From assembly GCA_009746045.1 (NCBI GenBank), contig RPFO01000034.1, positions 3,577,681 to 3,641,680 of the forward strand: DNA of 64,000 nucleotides, written 5' to 3'. The notes under the pieces were generated by a model. That model worked only from the letters and a program-made list of their open reading frames with translations. It made no database searches and was not told where the DNA came from. The DNA comes from Mesostigma viride. Taxonomy: Eukaryota; Streptophyta; Mesostigmatophyceae; Mesostigmatales; Mesostigmataceae. Shown piece after piece: positions 12,477 through 23,234 of this stretch (within the stretch, counting starts at the first letter, position 1; every line of letters begins with the position of its first letter). Position numbers and translations under genes: made by a program.

Positions 12477-13199
12477 CCCCCTTCCCACCCCCCGCTCTCT
12501 TGTCCCTCCCGCACCCCTCGTCTCTCTTTCCCTTTCCCTTGGCTGTTGAGAAGGACTGGGGTGAAAACTCCAGACCGTTGGTGGCTGCCTTCAAGCAGGA
12601 AGTTTCAAGGATCAACAAGTTTTTGTGAGCTGTCTGATATGGTCACTGCTGCGACAAAGGTGAGTTATCTCGTTTTTCATGCAATTTTTTTGTTGTAGCT
12701 AGGTAAGCCGGCCATTTTGTACTCCCCTTTCTTTTGCTCTCACGATTTATTCTTGTTGTGGTTTATATGGTCCCGTTAAGTGGCATGCATTATCATTATC
12801 CACATTAGTGCGAGAAACCATCCGCAGTGTTGTAGCTTGCATCTACAACAACAGTTTTTGCTGACGCCACCACTGCTATTACCAACATTAAGTCATTCTT
12901 GCTTTTTTCTAAGCACTCTTTTTCCTCTTAGGCGGTTGGTTGGGATACCAGCCACCCTTGCACGCATAAATTCCAGCACCGGGTGCATGTGAAAACACAA
13001 CCAAGGCAAGAATGTCCCCCTATCGCAATATCCCACCCACGCAACGCACCCAATGCAGCAAGAATGGGACCACCTTGTTGCCATGAGCTCTAGCACCGTT
13101 GCCACCCCTAGCTTTCTACTGTTCTTGTCCATCCTTATTTACAAGGGCTGCTTTGCTTGCATTTCTGGCTCAGTGCCAGTTTGCACTTGCAAGCTTGCT

Positions 13200-13600
13200 A
13201 AGACAAGAATGCAGCTTGCAAAGGGCAAGGGCAAGCACCCGGGTAAGAGCAAAGGCAACCGCACGAGCAAAGGAAAGGGAAACTGGAAGAGCAAGCACAA
13301 GGCCAAGGAAAGGACAAAGGCACTTGTGCTTGCCAAAAGGGCAGGCTCAAAGGAAAGGACAAGGGCAAGGGCAGGGGCAGGCACAAGGGAAGCGGATGAG
13401 GGCAGGGGCAGGCGCAAGGGAAAGAGATAAGGACAAGTTTAGCACGAGGGAACGGACAAGGGCAAGGGCAGGCACAAGGGAAAAGATGAAGACAAGGGCA
13501 GGCACTAGGGAAAGGATGAGGGCAACGGCAAACACTGGGGATCAATAGGGGCAAGGGCAGATGCTAGGGTAACAGTTAGGGCAAAGGCAGGCACAAGAGA
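13200..13600. repeat. Purine-rich minisatellite (GGCAAGGGCA family)
   Basis: Degenerate repeats of GGCAAGGGCA, GGCAGGCACAAGGGAAA and similar units run across about 400 bases. They give several overlapping basic (Lys/Gly/Arg) or hydrophobic frames that look like shadows of the repeat and not genes. Confidence 0.85.
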
Positions 13601-13859
13601 AAAATAAGGGGCCGTGCAGTATAAGTGGAAATGCGGGTGGCGACATGGGCTTCGATCGGGCCTGCTGATGCAAATGCAGATTTCAACTGCAGTGACAAAC
13701 ACAAGCGTAGACATAGGCAACGACAAATTCCTTGCATGCGTGCCTTGCTCTTCACCGGCTGGCTCGTTTGCTAGTTGTCTAACAGTTTCTACTGATAAAC
13801 ATCACTTGCCATTGTAAGGTCTGCCTTGCTGTCGTGCTAGTGGGTAGCAGGGTGATCGT

Positions 13860-14062
13860 GCTTGTTCCTTGTCAAGGAAGGGATGCATGTGGAGTAGGTG
13901 GGTGGGTGTGCTTGTTCCTTGCCAAGGGAGGGATGCACAAAGGTTTAGATAGGTGCACGTGCTTGTTTCTTGTCAAGGGAGGGACGCACAAAGGGTAGGT
14001 GGGGGCACATGGTTGTGCCTCGTCAAGGGCGGGATGCACGAAGGGTAGGTGGGGGCATGTGG
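13860..14062. repeat. 50-bp minisatellite, four units
   Basis: Four successive units of 50 or 51 bases. The units share CTTGT-CCTTGTCAAGG-AGGGATGCA and a GGTAGGTGGG segment. They are diverged by several substitutions each. No coding role is seen. Confidence 0.85.
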
Positions 14063-14789
14063 TTGGTCCTTGTCTTTTCACCGCCCAAGAGATGGCGATG
14101 TAGCATGCATTATACATTTATTCGTGCATTAAAAATCACTTTCCTTACAAGCGGCCTTTGCCGACTCCATCTGCCGTTGCCATTTCTCCGTATTGCTTTG
14201 TCCGGACACGGTTTTTGTGTCGCAGGTCTTCCCCCGTAAAGGCACAAGCTGCCTGCGCGCGGAATTCTGTGCAGACACCTCGGTTTCCAACACGACGGCT
14301 TCCCGCACATATCGAGCTCTGGATGTACAACATCTTCTTCCCCCGGCGCACTTGCTCCCGGATGGAGCTTCTGTGCGGTGCCGACATCCCCGGAGCTGTC
14401 CTAAGCACCGCATGGAAACAGTATTTCAAGCCACGAAGAGAAGCCACGAGTTTGATATTGACTTGATATTGTCGTCAGAAGACTTTATATGCTCTTTTCT
14501 GTGAAGGCGTTGGATTTTTGTGTATGACATGTAATCCTGCATGTAATAATGAAATGGTTTATGAAATAGAAACTTGTCTTGCATGAGCCTTGCTGCAAAC
14601 GCCATTCATTTTTTTTTTCCCCGGGTAAATGTGTGTTAGGGGTTAGGTTGACCGAAATGATAAGTGAAAGTCTAATCAGTGCTGCAATTTAGAACGACAT
14701 AGCGACATGATTGTAGGACCGGAAGTGAACGCGAGAAGCGTAGTCAACCTGCTTCCGGCTGTGATCCGTTAACTGTGCACTTGATGGAT

Positions 14790-15010
14790 CTTTGACAAAT
14801 CCGTTGCCGTATCCGCGCCGTAATTAAAAACGTATCGTATCACTTTATATCGGGATCCTCAACGTGGACTGAACAAATCCATGACAAATCCGTTCCCGTA
14901 TCTGTGTCGTAACTTAAAACTTAACGTATCACAATACAAAAGATCTTCAACTTGTACTTGACGGATCGTTGGCAGATCCGTTGCCGTATCCGTGTCGTAT
15001 TTAATAACGG
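14790..15010. repeat. Three diverged tandem units
   Basis: ATCCGTTGCCGTATC-G-GTCGTA occurs three times with roughly 90-base spacing, each followed by an A/T-rich stretch containing AACGTA. It lies downstream of the viral gene that ends at 15218. A further pair of AAAGTATACTTTT-type inverted motifs lies at 15145-15200. Confidence 0.7.
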
Positions 15011-15217
15011 TACGTACAACATTACCAAAAGATCTTACGCAAGATACGACATTGCTACGACCAAACCTACGTAAAGTAAATTTGTACGCCAAAGCTACGT
15101 TAAAGTATCCAAAACGTAAGCCTACGCTGACGCATACAGATAGTAAAAGTATACTTTCGTATTAGTATACTTTGCGTGTCTAGTTAAGTATACTTTTACG
15201 ACGCGTAGGAAAATCGC

Positions 15218-16123
15218 TTAGTGTAGAGTAATTTCAGACAAGCCCTGAATCAGACCAATGTGCCGCCTGGTCTTATTAGCCGTCGCCAAGATGGTGTTCA
15301 CTAGATAAATTGAGATATATACCGGCATGGTATGCTCCTGCTGGCCATCTACAGAGAGAGGATAGGATGGCAAGATGAACGTGAGAACCTGTGGCTGGGT
15401 TGACCTAAGCATGTCACGACCGCTGTCTAGCAGGGTTTGGTACATCGGAGACAAGTTGACAATGAAGTTGCCATTTGTCTGCGTTTGAACGTGAAAATCC
15501 CCAAAGACCTGACCATCCACTTTGTAAGTGACCGTGAACGTGGACTCGGGCGTCGCTTGGTCGTACGGGATGCTCACGACCAGATTGCAAATCTCTGATC
15601 CGACGACATCTCTAACCTCGACTGGGGTAAACACGGCATGATAGGGGTCTTTCACTAGATCCAGCGATTTCGTTGACACGCCATTGTTGTAAGTGTTCAT
15701 TACAGCCCTTGTAATTATAGGAAGTCGAGGGGTAGTGGTCAATGATGGTGTAAATGTGATAGCGAAATCCGTGGGCGTGCTGACCACTTGATCATCAATG
15801 ATGAATGAATTTGCCGGGATTGTGAATGTCAACACCGCATCCTCTGTGGACTGCAGCATGTCATAACCAAATATGGGGGCGGTGCGCACGGCATTGTACA
15901 CGTAGCCAAGAGTTAAATGAAAACCATTGGATATTGTAAGTGTCACGGTTCCAAACTCTCGGTCGTTGATACTGTATGGCACACTGACCCATCCGTTTAC
16001 CAATTTCGGGGTCCACACATCCATGACCAATATGCAGAAAACGCTTCCTGAGATGGAGGAGACCGGGATTGTCTTGACAACGCTGATGTCCGGCATTACC
16101 ATCACCGGGATGATTTGCAGCAT
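15218..16123 (-). CDS. Two-module repeat protein of the same paralogous family
   Basis: 301 residues from ATG 16123 to the stop at 15218. It shares the landmarks of the 5758-6726 protein: VSVPYSINDREFGTVTLTI, then a GYDMLQSTEDAVLTFTIPA segment, then a second module with VTYKVDGQVFGDFHV and a DMLRSTQPQVLTFILP segment. Each module is about 140 residues and predicted to be mostly beta strand from its alternating hydrophobic pattern. Function is unknown; a virion surface component is the best guess. It lies next to the KilA-N/nuclease gene and the capsid genes, and is separated from its relatives by the 8.3-kb gene-poor block. Confidence 0.7.
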   Translation of the reverse strand: MLQIIPVMVMPDISVVKTIPVSSISGSVFCILVMDVWTPKLVNGWVSVPYSINDREFGTVTLTISNGFHLTLGYVYNAVRTAPIFGYDMLQSTEDAVLTFTIPANSFIIDDQVVSTPTDFAITFTPSLTTTPRLPIITRAVMNTYNNGVSTKSLDLVKDPYHAVFTPVEVRDVVGSEICNLVVSIPYDQATPESTFTVTYKVDGQVFGDFHVQTQTNGNFIVNLSPMYQTLLDSGRDMLRSTQPQVLTFILPSYPLSVDGQQEHTMPVYISIYLVNTILATANKTRRHIGLIQGLSEITLH

Positions 16124-16256
16124 TTCTTTAGCGGTTGAAAGTACGTCTACTAAGGTGCAGACCCCTTACTCCTGGTAGTTGTGTGATTTGCACCATGCTT
16201 CTGTAATGTCAATAGTATATGATAAGAAAGTTTATTTATGTCCACGTGGCATCCGT

Positions 16257-17056
16257 CTAAACGGTGTACTTTTCAAAATACTGCTCTGTGCAGACCATCA
16301 TGTCGAGGCCTTGCACGTGAAATTCAATCAAGTCCAGTTGTTCCTCCGCGATATCTTTCCCGTCCCTGTCAAAAACCACAATGACTTTTGTGAGACCCGG
16401 GAAGTGGTGTCCGTACACCAGCAACTGGCCCACTGCGTCGGTCCATCGCGTGAATTCTTTCACTTCTAGTAACATTTTGCACTTGTAGCTGACAATGTCC
16501 GCTCTCATGCTGGTGTCTCCCACTTTCACTTCGACCTGCCCCCCACGCGCAGGGCGACGTTGTCTCGCACATCAACCTCTGAGCGCTGCGCCGACTGCCT
16601 CCCGGCGTCCTGGAACATTCTTGTTGCGAGGGTCTTCATGCACCCCTTTGGACACGCCGGGGTGTTGTAAAATATGTCCGCCCAGTCCATGGCGGCGACG
16701 GCAAACACGGGACTTATCCAAGCTGCCACGTGCCAGATGAGCGACGTGTGCATCCACGTCCCCTGCATGGACGGCGTGCCCCCTTGCACTCGCTCCATCA
16801 GCTTGTCCATCCCCAGATGGATCTTCATTGCGTCCAGTAAGTCCTCAAACGCCTTTGTCCTTGTGAATGTCTTTATCTTCTTCTTGCCCAAGGACAACAC
16901 GTCACAAAAGTCTTGTCCATTCACGTATCGTGTTTCTTTTGCTACTCTCACTTTGCCAGTAAGAGGGGAGTTTTCCATCTCAAAATAGTGGTACTTTTCG
17001 TCCTCGTGGACGACACGAAAAAGAGGCAAGGTGGCTCTCCCTGGACGAACGTCCAT
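16257..17056 (-). pseudogene. KilA-N domain protein fused to a PD-(D/E)XK nuclease domain, frameshifted
   Basis: Starts at ATG 17056, only 38 bases after the capsid stop. The first frame (to 16526) has an N-terminal DNA-binding region with the KilA-N signature W-MHTSLIWHVAAWISPVFA near residues 100-125. The continuation (16257-16529, next frame) has RADIVSYKCKMLLEVKEF followed by GQLLVYG, the D...ExK arrangement of PD-(D/E)XK nucleases. The two frames join at a run of six G near 16545-16550, consistent with the loss of one base. KilA-N proteins of giant viruses bind DNA, and nuclease fusions of this kind occur in the group. The pair is read as one gene. Whether the shift is real decay or a base-calling error cannot be decided here. 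Confidence 0.7.
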
Positions 17057-17093
17057 TTTGTTTTCGCGTACCGGCTAGCTGGCTATGTGTTGC

Positions 17094-18702
17094 TTAGGAT
17101 GCGTACCGCTTTCCTCCCATCCCGTTCTGGATCTTGATGACGTTGAAGTTCTTGGCGTATACGTGGATGCAGCCCGGTTTCAGTGGGCCCGTCCTCTTCA
17201 GCACTAGCTTGACGTCATCCAGCCTGGACAGATTGATAGATCCTGTTGGCTTCCACGAGTCCGGCTGCAGACCGAACGGAATGATATAGATGCGATTGTC
17301 CCACGCGTGGTTGTGGAAGTGTGATGGCAACAACGAGGAGAAGTAAACAGGGTCGCGCCCATCGCCATACACGTTCTGCGAGTTCAACACCAGGTTGGCG
17401 GTGCTGAACAGATGGTTGTCTCCGAACGTCGATTCAGGGTTTGCGAACGACCAGTATCCGTCATAGTGGGTCTTTGCGCTGCTGTCATCGCCCCACCACT
17501 CGTCCGCGCGGTAGAAGAAGATGAGCTCCTTGGTTGGGTGGTTGAACTTGAGGTCGATGGACACCTGGTCCGCGCTCGCGGTGACAAAGTGCTGGTGGTG
17601 CTGGTACTCTGTCACGATGTACTCGTGGGTGTTGACGGCAAATTGCCTGCGCTCGAAGTCGTCCAGGTAGATGTACCTGCACATGAGGCGGACGGAGAGG
17701 GAGGGGCGTCAGCCACCCACGCACTTCTCTCGCTGGCGGTTGCGGTATATTTCGGTGTGCCGAGGTTGTACTTCTCCGCATCGGGCACGAGTGTGTGGGG
17801 ATCGTGAAAGTGATGCTTGGCACGTTAGCCAGCTTGAACGAGATCGTTTTGGTAGTATCATCAATCGTCAGATCATCTTTTAGCAGTTTGTCCGTGTATA
17901 GCGCGTTCTCGATGACGTAGTTGACGGCAGACAGGTCCTTCTGATCAATAACGTATTGCGACATCTCGTTTCCGTAGATGCCGCGAAGGTACAGTGATCG
18001 AATGAGCGATCGCAGCCCGGGCATGTCCGTGTTTTGGAAAATCGCATTCCACGTTGTGCTTGGATTGGGCGTGGTCAGACTGTAATGATTGAAGATCTTG
18101 TCAGCGGGACTGAGCTTCACCTTCACCCGCACCTCGTGGTACTGCAGGGCGATCATGGGGAGCGCGAGGCCGGGGTCGCGCGTGAAGCTGAACTCAAGAG
18201 GCAGGTACAGAAACTGCTTGTGGGAGTTGGTGTACTGCTCCTTGACGGTGCCGTTTGCATTGAATTCGATAGAGCCGCCGTGCTGGACTGGCATGTTCTT
18301 TACGTAGCTCTGGTAGTCAGGCCTGGAGATGACGTCCATGATATGCAGCATGTCTCCCGTGATCCTCTCGATCTGGTACCCGCCGATGGTGAGCTCCACG
18401 TAGTCGATGAGCGCGCGCCCAAAGTCTTTAATGAATGGCGAAAACTTGTTCTCCCAGTTCTTCACAGTCCCCATCTCTACCATCAGCGTGCACTTGGTGA
18501 CCAGGTCACCGGAGCGGGGGAGCTTGAACTCCACAAGCTGGCCATAGTCGGCCGTGCCGGTGCTCTGTGTGATGATGGTGTCGTCCCACGAGAAGTTGGT
18601 GTGGCGGGGGTACACGGTCTTCCAAAAGGTCACCTCTGGGTTCACGATGGTCGCGATGTCCTGCGACCCTCGCGCGTGGAGTTGCATGATCGCGGATGCC
18701 AT
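17094..18702 (-). pseudogene. Major capsid protein, complete but with two frameshifts
   Basis: Starts at ATG 18702 (MASAIMQLHARGSQD) and ends at 17094, near the usual capsid length of about 530 residues. N-terminal jelly-roll landmarks: PEVTFWKTVYPRHTNFSW, VEFKLPRSGDLVTK, YVELTIGGYQIERITGDMLH, FTRDPGLALPMIALQYHEV. C-terminal landmarks: RYIYLDDFERRQFA, ELIFFYRADEWW, and a GSINLSRLDDVKL - HVYAKNFNV ending. The reading frame shifts twice, near 17800 and near 17695; both fit a single missing base. It is probably the main capsomer protein. It is divergently arranged with the second capsid gene at 18802, with a 99-base intergenic region. Confidence 0.9.
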
Positions 18703-18801
18703 GTTGTGATGTATAGTGTTTGCGGAGAAAAAAAATCGTTCGTGCAGTAACGCGGTTGGGGCCACACACAAATTATCGCACGCGATGTATGATATGCGTC
18801 A
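18703..18801. promoter_or_regulatory. Divergent promoter region between two capsid genes
   Basis: These 99 bases separate the start codons of two oppositely oriented capsid genes, so both promoters should lie here. The strip contains an A8 run and AT-rich patches (GTATAGTG near the minus-strand start, GTATGATATG near the plus-strand start). No sharp TATA box is seen. Confidence 0.4.
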
Positions 18802-20442
18802 ATGTCTCAAGACCTGAGCGCGCCGATCACCTGGCTGCATTCGAAGGGGACATTTGACGAGTACCTTACCGCGTTGCCTGAGAAGACGTATTTCAAGCAC
18901 GTGTACAGCCGTCACACTAATTACAGTTGGAGTGATGTCCAGATCAATCCCGCCAACAGGGCGGAATACGACTCGGAGGTGCGCTTCGTTGTTCCAGGAT
19001 CGGTGACCTGATCACAAAGATGTACCTGTACTTCCACGTGTCCAAGTTGAACTACGGGACAATGGATCATGAGGTGAAAGACATGAAGTTTGTTGACGCT
19101 TCCACGATGCAGTATACCACACAGCCTCTACTCAAAACGTAGAGATCACCGTTGCAGTGGATGCCAGCAAGGCCCCTCGCAGCGCCCCGTTGGGCTACAC
19201 GGGGGTGACCCATGATCAGTTTAACGAGTCTTGGATGCGCTCAATGGGGTACGTGTTGCCCGAAAGGGTGGAGCTGTGGATTGGCAACCAGTTGATCGAC
19301 AGGACCACCGGGGACTTCATGTACGTGTGGGACTCGTTGGTGCACAACCCCTCTAACAGCGTGGTTCTCAACACCCCCGATGACAACGGAGGCGGTTTCA
19401 ACATCGGCACGCAGCATGACCAGCACATCTATGTCCCTATCAATTTCTTTTTCGATGAAAGCCAGGGCCACGCCCTCCCCATTGGTGCGCTGCAGTACCA
19501 CGAGATGGAGGTGCGCGTGAAGCTGAGCCCCAGGCCACTTCTCTCATCCTACTTGAAGTACACGAGAAGGCCACCTTTGAAACGCCACTCGCTGACAACG
19601 ACGACCCTGAAAGGTGGATGGTCAAGGACGTGCCTCTCTTTTACGAGAGCACTGTCGGGAACGGGAATCTGGTCCGCGATCCCCAGAAGCGGCTGCTCAA
19701 GGACCTGGACATCGGTGGCGACTTGAAGAAGGTGTGTCTGGTGACCCGCTATGTTTTCTTGGACTCTTTTGAACGAGAGCAGTTTCTCAGGACGCGCAAT
19801 TCGTGGCTCATCACCGAGACACAGCACTTGTCCGTGCCCATCAAAACGACGGACAAGCTGTACAAGGAGATCTCGCTTGACAAGTTCTCTGGACCGTGCA
19901 AGGAGATCATTTTCTTCTACAGGGCTGCCTATCGCACTGTTAACGGGGACGCTGGCCATGTGGACAACGTCAAGTTCTGGAACTTCGAATGCAACCGGCC
20001 CATGGTCGGGAAGAAGGACCTGCGGTGGACCGCCCGGGGGTACTTGGTCCCTGGCAGGACGGCAGAATGGGCCCAGATCGACGACACGCTATTTGATACT
20101 GCCACGTTCTCTGTCAACGGGAAGGACTTGTGGTCCCCCCCTCGCGACCCTCTGTGGTTCGGCTTCTACCTCCCCTACGAGTTCCACTCTAACGGGCCAA
20201 CCAACAACTTCAACCAGAACCTGTTTGTGATGCCCTTCTGCTTCAAACCGGAGTCCACCGACCCCAACGGCAGCATCAACTTGAGCAAGATTGATAGGGC
20301 GTCTCTAAAACTTGCGTTCAAACAGATCCCTTCCTACAAGGAGGGCGCGGTGATGTCAGATGGACACATTCACATCTACGCCCGCACAATGAACATGTTC
20401 GAGGTTAACCAGGGCCACGGAAGAAAGGTGTTTATGACTTGA
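18802..20442 (+). pseudogene. Second, divergent major capsid protein, with three frameshifts
   Basis: Begins at ATG 18802 and ends at 20442. It keeps the capsid order: TYFKHVYSRHTNYSW, then LPERVELWIGNQLIDRTTGD, IYVPINFFFDE, ALPIGALQYHEMEVRVKLS, RYVFLDSFEREQFL, EIIFFYRAAY, and a GSINLSKIDRASL - HIYARTMNM ending. The N-terminal AYDSEVRFVVPGS-DLITK replaces the usual VEFKLPRSGDLITK, so it is clearly more diverged than the other two copies. A long insert in the last third makes it larger. The frame changes near 19005, 19130 and 19540; each change fits one missing base. It may be a minor capsid protein. The alternative is a decayed paralogue. Confidence 0.88.
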
Positions 20443-20443
20443 A

Positions 20444-20978
20444 TTACCTACCTAACCCTAGAGTGACGGACACGGGTGCCGGATCCCTTCTGCCTCTCAG
20501 GGCCAGAAGTTCACTCGCGATACTGCCGGCCCCGCCACTCATCGCACTGGCGCCACCGCTCCGTGCGCTGAGAGCAGGTCCCATCACCGTGGGCGCTCCC
20601 TTGTGGGCTGAAGCGCCGCCCCCGACATGGATTGCGATTGTTGTTGGGGCGGTGGTGCAGGGACGCGCGGTGCAGCCACCCTGTTTTCTTGGTTAAGGAT
20701 GATCCTGGCAAAATCCTCGGACGTGACCCGGTTGGGGAGCCGGAGAACGTCCCCCGGGGCCAAATAATGCGGATGCACATGGGGTTCTTAAAAATGATAT
20801 CGTTTGGCAGCACCCCCGCGGACCTTGCGATGGATTCCCACGTGTCCCGATTCTCACTATATACTGCCTGGGTCGTTCGGGTTGGTGGCTGGCACTAATG
20901 GCAGCGGGTCGGGGGGGGTACAGGCAGGCTGGCCTCCTGCATGAATCTAGACAAGAGTGCTTGAGCTTCTTCGTCCAT
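20444..20978 (-). pseudogene. LysM-domain protein, frameshifted
   Basis: Starts at ATG 20978 (MDEEAQALLSRFMQEASLP) and converges on the capsid gene, ending one base after it. One LysM domain is spread over different frames: YIVRIG, then DTWESIARSAGVLPNDII, then KNPM, then YLAPGDVLRLP. This is the usual order of a LysM fold (GDT.. SIA, N-P, PG..L.LP), which binds peptidoglycan or chitin. The C-terminal part is Ala/Gly/Ser-rich. Frame changes occur at a C run near 20912, at a short G run near 20857, and near 20770. LysM proteins are found in giant virus particles, so a virion role is possible. Confidence 0.65.
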
Positions 20979-21052
20979 GTCGTTCCTAATATATCTCGAC
21001 ACATACAAAATTGTGATGGTCAACGCATTTTATTAAATGGAATACAATTTGA

Positions 21053-21409
21053 TTAATTCTCCTCGCGAACCGAGACACAAAGCCTGAGTTTTCGGTTTCC
21101 AACTTGGATAACCTTTTCGACCCCCTGGTCAGGACATGATGATTTGTTGATGCCCGACGACATGATACGGGCTATCATGTCAAACATGTCATCCGCCTCC
21201 CCAATGTGCTCGCCGCCTCCAACAAAATACTGGTCACGCACGCCTCCTGCGTGGGGACTGTCATCCTCTTCTTCTGGCACAGCAAACACCACGTTGCCAT
21301 CTTCGTCCAGAGACGCCATCCACCCTTGCTTCATTCCAGACAAGAGCACGTCAAGCAACGCCTTTTCAGAGCTCGTTGAAGTGGCTTTCTCCTTGCGGCA
21401 CCTGTGCAT
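21053..21409 (-). CDS. Hypothetical acidic protein
   Basis: 118 residues from ATG 21409; the frame is open further upstream to 21466 but only with a TTG start. It has a Cys/Arg/Lys-rich N-terminus, an acidic middle (PEEEDD) and a Gly-rich patch. No family is recognised. It is divergent from the gene at 21501, and its stop lies just after a TTTATTAAAT stretch that could serve as a polyadenylation signal on this strand. Confidence 0.55.
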   Translation of the reverse strand: MHRCRKEKATSTSSEKALLDVLLSGMKQGWMASLDEDGNVVFAVPEEEDDSPHAGGVRDQYFVGGGEHIGEADDMFDMIARIMSSGINKSSCPDQGVEKVIQVGNRKLRLCVSVREEN

Positions 21410-21500
21410 CGGGGCCTTTCTTACATGTGGAATACAAAATATTTCCTCGCTTCTGGCCGCGGTCAATCACAACCTTTTTCCTTTGCCTTTATTCAAAACC

Positions 21501-21779
21501 ATGTCTAGCATCAGCCGCCTGACAGCCGATAACGTCAACATCACAAACCGCATCCGGTTCACGGCGACGGGGGACACACTCAGCAGCACAAACCCCCTGG
21601 ACTTCGGCAACTTCAGGTTGTACACCACTCAGATGAAGCGAAACGGCCAATGGGTGACCACCCTGTTTGTGCTTGAGAAAAACGGCGCGGATCCGATCAC
21701 CGAAGACACCGACCCAAACTTTATAAACTACACCTTCCTCGGAGGCATTCTGTACGAAGACTCGGGCGTCTCACTCTAA
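21501..21779 (+). CDS. Hypothetical protein
   Basis: 92 residues from ATG 21501. The sequence is beta-rich in pattern (alternating Thr, Val, Phe, Leu), with no Cys cluster and no membrane segment. No family is recognised. It lies 89 bases upstream of the PCNA gene on the same strand, between two viral core genes. Confidence 0.55.
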   Translation: MSSISRLTADNVNITNRIRFTATGDTLSSTNPLDFGNFRLYTTQMKRNGQWVTTLFVLEKNGADPITEDTDPNFINYTFLGGILYEDSGVSL

Positions 21780-21868
21780 ACTCCGCACCGTGTCCGCTGT
21801 CGGACGCGAGTCCTTGTCTGGACACACTCTCGCTTACAACGGAGCAAAAACACTCGCAAGGGTAGCTA

Positions 21869-22660
21869 ATGGAGTTCAGGACAGTCCAGGGGTCCTCTAT
21901 AAAGTTGCTTGTGGAGGCACTAAAAGAGCTGACCAATGACGTGAACGTGCGTTTCGACCCCACTGGCGTCCACATCACCGCCATGGACGGTTGTCACTGC
22001 GCGCTGTTCCATGTGAACCTGCAAGCGTCCAAGATCGAAGAGTACTCTTGCTCGCAGAACTTCACGGTGGGCGTGAGCCTGCTCAACCTGTACAAGCTGC
22101 TGAAGAACGTGTCCAGCAACGACGAGCTTGAGCTGCGACTCGACGCGGCAAAACAAGAGGTAATGGAGATCAACATCGTGAACAAGGTGAAGAACACCAA
22201 ATGGTCCTACTCCATGAAGCTGCTGGACATCGACGAGAACACCCTCGAGATCCCCGAGAAGGAGTACTCGGTCTGCATCACCATGGTCAGCTCGGAGTTT
22301 CAAAAGATCTGCCGCGACCTGTCCGTTGTGGCCGACACGGTGAACATGAAGTGCGAGGGCAGACACATCACGATGTCCTGCTCGGGTGACATCGGCGATT
22401 GTCATCTGGAGATCGGGGAGGAGTTTCCCGAGATGGAGGTGGACGTGAAGGATGAGAAAGAGGTCATTGATGAGGTGTACTCTTTGCGTTACCTGTGCAC
22501 ATTTTCCAAGTCCGCCGGACTGTGCAATAGCGTGCAATTGTTCTTGAGCCATGACTACCCCATCATAGTGAAGTACAAGGTGGGGGACTTGGGCGTGCTC
22601 ATGTTTGCATTGGCGCCAAAGATCGACATGTCAACTGATGATGCATACATGGGGGATTAG
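21869..22660 (+). CDS. PCNA: PCNA sliding clamp
   Basis: 263 residues, a normal PCNA length, from ATG 21869 to TAG 22660. The N-terminus has FRTVQGSSIKLLVEALKEL and DPTGVHITAMDGCHCALFHVNL, matching the first PCNA domain (MD..H..L). The interdomain loop region, the 'MVSSEFQKICRDLS' segment and the C-terminal VGDLGVLMFALAPKI end are all in place. PCNA forms a ring trimer that tethers the DNA polymerase and other partners through PIP boxes. A DnaJ-domain protein in this window (42242-43591) ends in a PIP-like box. The frame is intact, unlike many neighbours. Viral origin is inferred from its place between viral genes. Confidence 0.95.
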   Translation: MEFRTVQGSSIKLLVEALKELTNDVNVRFDPTGVHITAMDGCHCALFHVNLQASKIEEYSCSQNFTVGVSLLNLYKLLKNVSSNDELELRLDAAKQEVMEINIVNKVKNTKWSYSMKLLDIDENTLEIPEKEYSVCITMVSSEFQKICRDLSVVADTVNMKCEGRHITMSCSGDIGDCHLEIGEEFPEMEVDVKDEKEVIDEVYSLRYLCTFSKSAGLCNSVQLFLSHDYPIIVKYKVGDLGVLMFALAPKIDMSTDDAYMGD

Positions 22661-22751
22661 ACTTGTTGTTTATTCATTCATATTCATTTAATAAACAATT
22701 ACACTGGCAACAATCACAACAAAATGGGCGTTGAGACCAAAGCACCCTTAA
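22661..22751. terminator. Bidirectional poly(A)-type 3' end region
   Basis: This short gap separates two convergent genes. It holds TTTATTCATT at 22669-22678 (AATGAATAAA on the minus strand, for the 22752 gene) and TTAATAAACAATT just after it (AATAAA on the plus strand, for PCNA). Similar arrangements recur at other gene ends in this window. Confidence 0.55.
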
Positions 22752-23189
22752 TTACGGGTACTCGTACACCACGCCCCCGTTGGCCATCTCCCCCTTGCGC
22801 AGTTCTTGGTCGATCAGCGTTCTGTGGTTCTTAAAGTCATCATAGGGCATCGGGCCGTTGGAGTTGTCCGACGTCACGATGTACACAGTCCCGTAGAGTG
22901 AGGAGTGGTCCTCAAAATCGACAATGGTAATGTGGTCGCGCGGGTACTTGCCCTTGAGGATCGCAAAGAGCATGTTCACCGCGCGCATGTCATCATCAGA
23001 CGGGGTGGACCCCGGAGGGACCTTGAATCTGAACGCGTGCAGTGCCAACACGTTGCTGGAGTTGTCAATGTCTGCATCCACCTCGCAGTAGTGGGCGCGG
23101 GTGATGGAGGGACGGTACATCCCGGCTTGGGGTTGGTGTTTGGACACCGGGCAGTTGAGCGTGATGAGACCCAGCGTCATGGTTGTCAT
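22752..23189 (-). CDS. Hypothetical protein
   Basis: 145 residues from ATG 23189. A hydrophobic start (TLGLITLNCP) is followed by a mixed alpha/beta pattern with RPSITRAHYCEVDADID and ITIVDFEDHSSLYGTVYIV. No motif that I can name. It is intact and sits between PCNA and the VLTF3-like gene, so it is probably a real viral gene. Confidence 0.6.
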   Translation of the reverse strand: MTTMTLGLITLNCPVSKHQPQAGMYRPSITRAHYCEVDADIDNSSNVLALHAFRFKVPPGSTPSDDDMRAVNMLFAILKGKYPRDHITIVDFEDHSSLYGTVYIVTSDNSNGPMPYDDFKNHRTLIDQELRKGEMANGGVVYEYP

Positions 23190-23234
23190 CCATTACTGTA
23201 ACGCACACATTTCCCGCCCCATAAACGCAAAATG

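Noticed and set aside
13053..13554. Several overlapping basic and hydrophobic frames
   Set aside because: All come from the GGCAAGGGCA-type minisatellite; no motif is seen outside the repeat.
18034..18750. 238-codon plus-strand frame opposite the capsid gene
   Set aside because: Antisense shadow of the capsid gene; capsid motifs on the minus strand explain it.
21920..22552. 210-codon minus-strand frame opposite PCNA
   Set aside because: Antisense shadow of the GC-rich third codon positions of PCNA; PCNA explains the strand.
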